The position numbers were made by a program, and so were the translations under genes. Source: Proteus terrae (lineage in GTDB: Bacteria > Pseudomonadota > Gammaproteobacteria > Enterobacterales > Enterobacteriaceae). Taken from it: a DNA stretch of 64,000 nt. Where the stretch lies: the NCBI RefSeq assembly GCF_003144325.1, contig NZ_PENS01000006.1, forward strand, positions 62,001 through 126,000, in the 5' to 3' direction. The notes under the pieces are model-generated. The model saw only the letters and a program-made list of their open reading frames with translations, ran no database searches and was not told where the DNA came from. This document shows positions 58,831 to 64,000 of the stretch, in pieces (the stretch's first letter is position 1; the number at the start of each line of letters is the position of its first letter).

Positions 58831-59372
58831 GGATACTGCTCCAGTAACGTTTCAATCTCTTCAGGTTTAACAAAGCTGTGAGTATCGTCATCTACCATCA
58901 TGGTAGGACCTTTATCACAATTACCTAAACAGCAGGTTGGCAGTAACGTAAAGCGACCATCTGGTGTAGTTTGACCAGGAATGATATTAAGATGCTTTTC
59001 AATCGCTGCCTGAATGCCTTGATAACCTGTAATATGACAAACCACGCTGTCACAAAAACGAATAATGTGACGGCCAACGGGTTGACGGAAAATTTGGCTA
59101 TAGAACGTAGCAACGCCTTCAACATCGCTTGCAGGGATCCCAAGAACATCCGCAATCGCATAAATTGCACCGTCTTCAACCCAACCGCGGTTCTTCTGCA
59201 CAATTTTCAGTGCTTCAATAGAGGCTGCTCGCGGATCTTCATAGTGATGTTTTTCTTGTTCAATTTCAGCACGTTCTTCTTCAGTTAAAACAAACGTTGC
59301 TTTCTTTGAATGCGTGACATCAACGATTTCGATCTGCACTGCATCATCTTTTTGGTTTAATTCATTTTGCAT
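58827..59372 (-). CDS. nuoE: NADH-quinone oxidoreductase subunit E
   Basis: The 181-residue subunit holds the N1a 2Fe-2S cluster in a thioredoxin-like domain. Ligands lie in [11 protein letters not shown] and [11 protein letters not shown]. An N-terminal helical region precedes it. It lies 2 bases after nuoCD and overlaps nuoF. Confidence 0.97.
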   Translation of the reverse strand: MQNELNQKDDAVQIEIVDVTHSKKATFVLTEEERAEIEQEKHHYEDPRAASIEALKIVQKNRGWVEDGAIYAIADVLGIPASDVEGVATFYSQIFRQPVGRHIIRFCDSVVCHITGYQGIQAAIEKHLNIIPGQTTPDGRFTLLPTCCLGNCDKGPTMMVDDDTHSFVKPEEIETLLEQYP

Positions 59373-59374
59373 GA

Positions 59375-61171
59375 TTAACGATCCACATCCGACATTACAA
59401 AATCAATACTTCCCAGATACACAATCAAGTCAGAAACCAGACTACCGCGGATAACCGCTGGGATTTGTTGCAAGTGAGCAAAGCTTGGCGTACGAATACG
59501 CGTGCGGTAGCTCATTGTGCTGCCATCACTGGTTAAGTAATAGCTGTTGATCCCTTTAGTGGCTTCAACCATCTGGAATGATTCATTAGCAGGCATAACA
59601 GGGCCCCATGAAACCTGTAAGAAGTGATTAATCATGGTTTCGATATGCTGTAATGTGCGCTCTTTTGGTGGAGGCGTTGTCAGTGGATGGTCTGCTTTAA
59701 ATGGCCCTTCTGGCATATTTTTATAGCACTGTTCCAGAATACGTAAGCTTTGGCGTAGTTCTTCTACTTTCAGCATTACGCGGTCATAACAGTCACCATT
59801 ACTTGCAACAGGGATTTCAAATTCAAAGTTTTCATAACCTGAATATGGACGCCATTTACGCACGTCAAATTCAACGCCTGTTGCACGAAGACCTGCACCT
59901 GTCACACCCCAATCTAATGCTTCTTTAGCATTATATGAGGCAACACCAATAGTACGACCTTTCAAGATACTGTTTTGCAGTGCTGCTTTTACGTAAGAAT
60001 CTAGGCGTTTTGGCATCCAATCTAAGAATTCACGTAATAAGCGTTCCCAACCGCGAGGTAAGTCATGAGCAACACCACCGATACGGAACCATGCTGGGTG
60101 CATACGGAATCCAGTAATCGCTTCAACAATGTTGTAAACTTTCTGACGGTCAGTAAAGGCAAAGAACACCGGTGTCATTGCACCAACGTCTTGGATAAAG
60201 GTACTGATATACAGTAAGTGACTATTAATACGGAATAGCTCTGACAGCATGACACGAATGACTTTAACGCGTTCAGGCACTTCAATACCGGCAAGTTTTT
60301 CCACTGCAAGTACATAAGGCATTTCGTTAACGCATCCGCCAAGGTATTCGATTCGATCTGTATATGGGATATAGCTGTGCCAAGATTGGCGCTCACCCAT
60401 TTTTTCAGCACCACGATGGTGATAGCCCACGTCAGGCACACAGTCGACGATCTCCTCGCCATCAAGCTGAAGAATAATACGGAATGCACCGTGAGATGAT
60501 GGATGGTTAGGACCGAGGTTTAAGAACATAAAGTCCTCATTCTCCGTACCGCGTTTCATCCCCCACTCTTCAGGTTTAAATGTTAGCGATTCCATTTCCA
60601 GATCCTGCTTCTGCTTTGTCAGCACATAAGGATCGAACTCTGTCGCACGAGCTGGATAATCTTTACGCAGTGGATGACCTTCCCAATCAGGAAGCATCAT
60701 AATACGACGTAAATTTGGATGCCCATTAAAGACAATCCCAAACATATCCCAGACTTCACGCTCATACCAATTCGAGTTAGGAAAGATAGATGTGATAGTC
60801 GGAACATTAAGATCATTTTCACTTAATGCGACTTTCAACATAATATCTTTATTACGATCGATTGATATCAGATGATAGAAAACGGAAAAGTCTGCTGCTG
60901 GCAAGCCTTGACGATGCGTACGAAGACGCTCATCAAAACCATGCATATCAAACAGCATGACATAAGGTTTTGGTAAAGATTTGAGGTATAGCATTACCTC
61001 AATAAGTTGTTCCCGCTTTACCCAAACAACTGGCATGCCAGTACGAGTAGGCTGGAACGTAAACGCATCTGGCCCAAATTTCTGACGCAGTTCATTAACC
61101 ACCTGATCATCAATATGATCGGTCGTTTCCCACGCTGGCCGAGCGCCTTTTTGCGCTATCTGATCGGTCAT
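59375..61171 (-). CDS. nuoC: NADH-quinone oxidoreductase fused subunit CD
   Basis: The 598-residue natural fusion of NuoC (about 1-190) and NuoD (about 210-598), as in other Enterobacterales, forms the quinone-site wall with NuoB. NuoD features include [20 protein letters not shown] and the C-terminal [20 protein letters not shown]. No frameshift separates the two halves. It lies 76 bases after nuoB. Confidence 0.97.
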   Translation of the reverse strand: MTDQIAQKGARPAWETTDHIDDQVVNELRQKFGPDAFTFQPTRTGMPVVWVKREQLIEVMLYLKSLPKPYVMLFDMHGFDERLRTHRQGLPAADFSVFYHLISIDRNKDIMLKVALSENDLNVPTITSIFPNSNWYEREVWDMFGIVFNGHPNLRRIMMLPDWEGHPLRKDYPARATEFDPYVLTKQKQDLEMESLTFKPEEWGMKRGTENEDFMFLNLGPNHPSSHGAFRIILQLDGEEIVDCVPDVGYHHRGAEKMGERQSWHSYIPYTDRIEYLGGCVNEMPYVLAVEKLAGIEVPERVKVIRVMLSELFRINSHLLYISTFIQDVGAMTPVFFAFTDRQKVYNIVEAITGFRMHPAWFRIGGVAHDLPRGWERLLREFLDWMPKRLDSYVKAALQNSILKGRTIGVASYNAKEALDWGVTGAGLRATGVEFDVRKWRPYSGYENFEFEIPVASNGDCYDRVMLKVEELRQSLRILEQCYKNMPEGPFKADHPLTTPPPKERTLQHIETMINHFLQVSWGPVMPANESFQMVEATKGINSYYLTSDGSTMSYRTRIRTPSFAHLQQIPAVIRGSLVSDLIVYLGSIDFVMSDVDR

Positions 61172-61247
61172 TTCTATTCACCACAACTTTGATCAGGGTT
61201 ACTATGATCGCAACACATTGCTCTGGTTACGTCTTAGGCAAAAGCCT

Positions 61248-61922
61248 TTAAATTTCGTCAGGAGTACGCAGATTTTTCACTGCGATACGTTCACCGTGTT
61301 TTCTTTCTCGTTCTGATTGCATATTGGCACGGTAAACGCCTTGGTCGCCGACAACCCATGATAATGGGCGACGTTCTTTACCAATGGACTCTTGTAATAA
61401 CATCAGTGCTTGCATGTAAGCTTCAGGGCGTGGTGGACATCCAGGAATATACACATCGACTGGAATGAACTTATCAACACCTTGCACTACTGAGTAGATG
61501 TCGTACATACCACCAGAGTTTGCACATGCCCCCATAGAGATAACCCATTTAGGCTCTAACATCTGATCGTATAAACGTTGAATAACGGGTGCCATCTTAG
61601 TAAAGCAAGTACCCGCAACCACCATAAAGTCAGCTTGACGAGGGGATGCACGTAATACTTCAGAACCAAAACGAGCCACGTCATGCACAGCCGTAAATGA
61701 CGTCACCATTTCAACGTAACAACAGGAAAGACCAAAGTTATATGGCCATAAAGAGTTTTTCCGTCCCCAGTTCACAACGTCATGCAACGCATGTTCCAGT
61801 TTTCCCATATACACGCTGCGATGAACGTGAGCATCTAACGGGTCACTGACAATTTCCTGTGATTGCAGGGGATAACGGTCATTCTCACCGTTCGGATCTA
61901 TGCGGGTGAGCGTATAATCCAT
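61248..61922 (-). CDS. nuoB: NADH-quinone oxidoreductase subunit B
   Basis: The 224-residue subunit carries cluster N2, the last in the chain. Its ligands are the tandem Cys pair in [12 protein letters not shown], the Cys in [11 protein letters not shown] and the Cys in [12 protein letters not shown]. It lies 17 bases after nuoA. Confidence 0.97.
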   Translation of the reverse strand: MDYTLTRIDPNGENDRYPLQSQEIVSDPLDAHVHRSVYMGKLEHALHDVVNWGRKNSLWPYNFGLSCCYVEMVTSFTAVHDVARFGSEVLRASPRQADFMVVAGTCFTKMAPVIQRLYDQMLEPKWVISMGACANSGGMYDIYSVVQGVDKFIPVDVYIPGCPPRPEAYMQALMLLQESIGKERRPLSWVVGDQGVYRANMQSERERKHGERIAVKNLRTPDEI

Positions 61923-61939
61923 TTCTAATGCCTCGCTTA

Positions 61940-62392
61940 TTACTGCTGCGGATGTTTGCCGCTGGTTAATCGAACATGGCTTTTACTCGCAGTTTCACGG
62001 CGAGAGCGAACAGGCGTCCAATCTAATGCGCCTATACGAACCAAGTAGAATAATCCAGCTAATAAAATAGCGATGAAGACTGATGCTTCAATAAAGCCTA
62101 ACCAGCCAACTTCACGAACGGAAACAGCCCAGGCATAAAGAAACAGTGCTTCAACATCGAAAATAACGAAAAACATGGCAACTAAATAGAATTTAGCTGA
62201 CATGCGCAGACGAGCGCTGCCAACAGAATCAAGACCTGATTCATAAGGAACATGCTTTGCCCTTGCCTGTGCGCGTCCGCCTAAATAGCGGGCACCCAAC
62301 AACATGAGCGAACATAACCCCAATGCGCCTATGAGGAAGACAGCAAATGCCCAATGATGGGCGATAACTTCGGTGGTTGTAGACATACTCAT
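61940..62392 (-). CDS. nuoA: NADH-quinone oxidoreductase subunit A
   Basis: The 150-residue first gene of the nuo operon encodes a three-helix subunit with the conserved loop [20 protein letters not shown] near the quinone channel. The start [14 protein letters not shown] aligns with E. coli NuoA, so the first ATG is kept. The long upstream region would hold the operon promoter. Confidence 0.97.
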   Translation of the reverse strand: MSMSTTTEVIAHHWAFAVFLIGALGLCSLMLLGARYLGGRAQARAKHVPYESGLDSVGSARLRMSAKFYLVAMFFVIFDVEALFLYAWAVSVREVGWLGFIEASVFIAILLAGLFYLVRIGALDWTPVRSRRETASKSHVRLTSGKHPQQ

Positions 62393-62898
62393 TGCTTACT
62401 CATCAAAGGTGGTGTCAATTAACCAACTCTTATCCGGCGGTTTACACCACATTTCTAATTACGAAAAAAAAGGCGAATTAAACAGACTTGCTAATTAAAG
62501 AAATAATAACAGTCTATTTATACCTTTATTCTTTTTTAGAAAACTTTGCGACAAATCACTCAGTTTTCTATCGCGATTTAACAACTTTAACACTCAATTT
62601 TAACACTCAATTACGGCTCAATGCTAAAACGTGTCAGTAAACCGACAAGCTTTATGCTAACACGCTTAGTCTAACTGATAATTCGATTTTACTACACCAG
62701 TATCTCAGGAAAAACCTGACTCAACACAGGCAAATGTGCCTTATTTTTTTGATCAAACTCACAAAATAGTCGAAAAAATACCTAATCAGTTTAAAATTTA
62801 TCCAAATTTTAACAAATTAACTTTCTAATATTGTGGAGGAGGTCAAATATCCGCTTAGATTTACTTTTTTATTCTCTTAAAACCTAGACAATCTTTTT

Positions 62899-62912
62899 AT
62901 TTGTTAACAAAT
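62899..62912. promoter_or_regulatory. Perfect palindrome in the nuo upstream region
   Basis: ATTTGTTAACAAAT is fully self-complementary and lies about 500 bases upstream of nuoA. It is a candidate site for a dimeric regulator such as ArcA or another anaerobic regulator. The assignment is a guess. Confidence 0.35.
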
Positions 62913-63056
62913 CCTACAAGTGATTAACCAAGGGGGAAGGTAAACATTTTTTTAACAAGCAGTTAAGGTAGTTATGGAATGAAATGTCACAAAGATAAAT
63001 ACATAAAACAACATAATTATTAACAAAGTGTTACTATTTCAAAAAAAATAATAAAA

Positions 63057-63096
63057 AAACGGAAATAAATGCACTTTATTGCATCTATTCCCGTTT
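63057..63096 (-). terminator. Terminator of lrhA
   Basis: A 17-bp stem with two mismatches (AAACGGGAATAGATGCA on the minus strand) and a 6-base loop is followed by TTTTTTATTATTTTTTTT. Confidence 0.8.
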
Positions 63097-63191
63097 ATCA
63101 TTATTCATCACTATCCAGTTTTATTTGACTCTTTTTTAATCTTTAATTTTTGTGTTTTAACGCTAAAAAATTCACACAATTATTAATGTGA

Positions 63192-64000
63192 TTATTCAAG
63201 TTCAGTAGAGCTAATATCTTCAGGTGCAGTGACGGTATAAGGTGTTTTCTTGTTTTCAATCGCATTGAATACTGTTAACACCGCTTCGTTTTGTTCATCA
63301 GAATTACGATATAACCAATATTGTGTCTCAGGTAAACGAGGTAATCCTTCGCTTTCACCTAAAATACGTAAATCGGCATTCTGCATTTCAAGTGGACGTG
63401 CAGTAATACCCACTTCTGCATTAACCGCAGCACGAACAGCAGATAAAGAAGCTGCTTCATAAGCAATACGCCATTGGATCCCTGCATCATCTAACGTGTT
63501 TATCGCTAATTGACGGAATGGGTTCGTTTCATCCATTACAACTAAAGGAATAGGCTCATTCATTTGTAATTGGAAGTCTGGCGCACAATGCCATAACACT
63601 GGTGCAGTACGTAACGCTGTACGTGGGTGATGACCAATACGTGCTGTTGTTAATGCTAAATCAATTTCATGATTATCTAGCATTGTCTCAATATATTGAG
63701 AACGCTTAATACGTACATCAACAGCTAAACGTGGATACACTGACGCGATACGATTTAGTAAAAACGGTAATAAAGTATCAACAGAGTCATCAGAAGCACC
63801 AATACGTAGCTCCCCTTCTGCATCACTATATGTTAATGATGCCGTTGCATCATCATTTGCACGCAGAATTTGACGCGCATAACCTAACAGTTGTAGACCA
63901 TGCTCTGTTAAAAGTTTATTACGACCATGACGGGCGAAAAGCTCTCTACCCACCAATTGCTCTAAACGTTGCATCTGCTGACTCACAGCAGATTGGGTTC
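63192..64000 (-). CDS. lrhA: LysR-type regulator LrhA/HexA (5' end outside the window)
   Basis: The visible 269 codons encode a LysR-type regulator matching LrhA/HexA. The end of the helix-turn-helix is present (TQSAVSQQMQRLEQLVGREL, then FARHGRNKLLTEHG), followed by the substrate-binding domain. The true start lies beyond base 64000, because coding continues upstream of the internal GTG at 63986. In enterobacteria LrhA/HexA represses flagellar and virulence genes, and in Proteus it is linked to swarming control. It is codirectional with nuo and separated from it by a terminator. Confidence 0.92.
   Translation of the reverse strand, partial: TQSAVSQQMQRLEQLVGRELFARHGRNKLLTEHGLQLLGYARQILRANDDATASLTYSDAEGELRIGASDDSVDTLLPFLLNRIASVYPRLAVDVRIKRSQYIETMLDNHEIDLALTTARIGHHPRTALRTAPVLWHCAPDFQLQMNEPIPLVVMDETNPFRQLAINTLDDAGIQWRIAYEAASLSAVRAAVNAEVGITARPLEMQNADLRILGESEGLPRLPETQYWLYRNSDEQNEAVLTVFNAIENKKTPYTVTAPEDISSTELE

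Larger units (their letters stand above)
62393..63191. other. nuoA-lrhA intergenic control region
   Basis: The 800 bases are A+T-rich and carry the nuo promoter region plus the lrhA terminator at 63057-63096. A perfect 14-bp palindrome ATTTGTTAACAAAT lies at 62899-62912. Nearby TTAACAAATTAAC (62808 onward) and similar GTTAA motifs could be ArcA-type sites, as nuo is ArcA-controlled in E. coli. No promoter could be assigned with confidence and no gene is seen. Confidence 0.5.

Noticed and set aside
59375..61171. nuoCD fusion as an oddity
   Set aside because: Fused NuoCD is normal in Enterobacterales.

Overview
This window looks like a chromosomal segment of a Proteus species (Morganellaceae, Enterobacterales). 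The A+T-rich backbone encodes gyrA, ubiG, nrdAB-yfaE, tyrP, the menaquinone operon, the complete nuo operon and lrhA. Its catalase matches the well-studied Proteus mirabilis enzyme closely, including Met53-His54, and the Rcs phosphorelay includes rcsD, called rsbA in P. mirabilis. From recall the catalase differs from the P. mirabilis reference at a number of positions, so another Proteus species is possible. No database search was run.

Layout. 1-3036: the end of a DMSO-reductase-type operon (dmsC), a DUF924 gene, and a gene-poor stretch. That stretch holds a 59-codon GhoT/OrtT-type membrane toxin gene, a few doubtful micro-ORFs and a frameshifted GNAT acetyltransferase. 3066-17862: a compact contractile-tail locus, read leftward apart from its repressor. 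It has a LexA-type repressor, a Q-type antiterminator, a late promoter followed by terminators, holin, muralytic enzyme, nested Rz/Rz1, tail terminator, sheath, tube, frameshifting tail chaperones, tape measure, hub, spike, gp25-like wedge, baseplate J, a DUF2612 protein and a tail fibre. There are no capsid, portal, terminase, integrase or replication genes. The simplest reading is an R-type tailocin (phage-tail bacteriocin) rather than a functional prophage.

17958-18662: two near-identical tandem copies (period 460 bp) of a tRNA-Thr(TGT)/tRNA-Ser(TGA) transcription unit, each with its own promoter and terminator. 18827-25427: rcsD and rcsB, with convergent rcsC. 25620-37322: gyrA (minus), ubiG, nrdA-nrdB-yfaE with a DnaA box and an NrdR-like box upstream, a small lipoprotein, tyrP with a TyrR-like box, yfaZ (minus) and katA. 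37523-44916: menF, then menD-H-B-C-E, all minus. 45111-47383: a two-gene insertion encoding a XaxAB/YaxAB-type binary alpha-pore-forming toxin between menF and nuoN. 47444-62392: nuoA-N (minus). 63192-64000: lrhA/hexA, cut by the window edge.

How the parts work together. The nuo genes encode NADH:quinone oxidoreductase. The men and ubiG genes make its menaquinone and ubiquinone electron carriers, and dmsC anchors an anaerobic terminal reductase that reoxidises menaquinol. The Rcs genes and LrhA are envelope and motility regulators. The accessory content consists mainly of toxins and weapons: tailocin, XaxAB and an OrtT-like peptide. The most rewarding details are the headless tail operon with its regulatory switch, an in-frame amber codon near the start of the holin, the slippery heptamer in the tail chaperone gene, and the small toxin gene.
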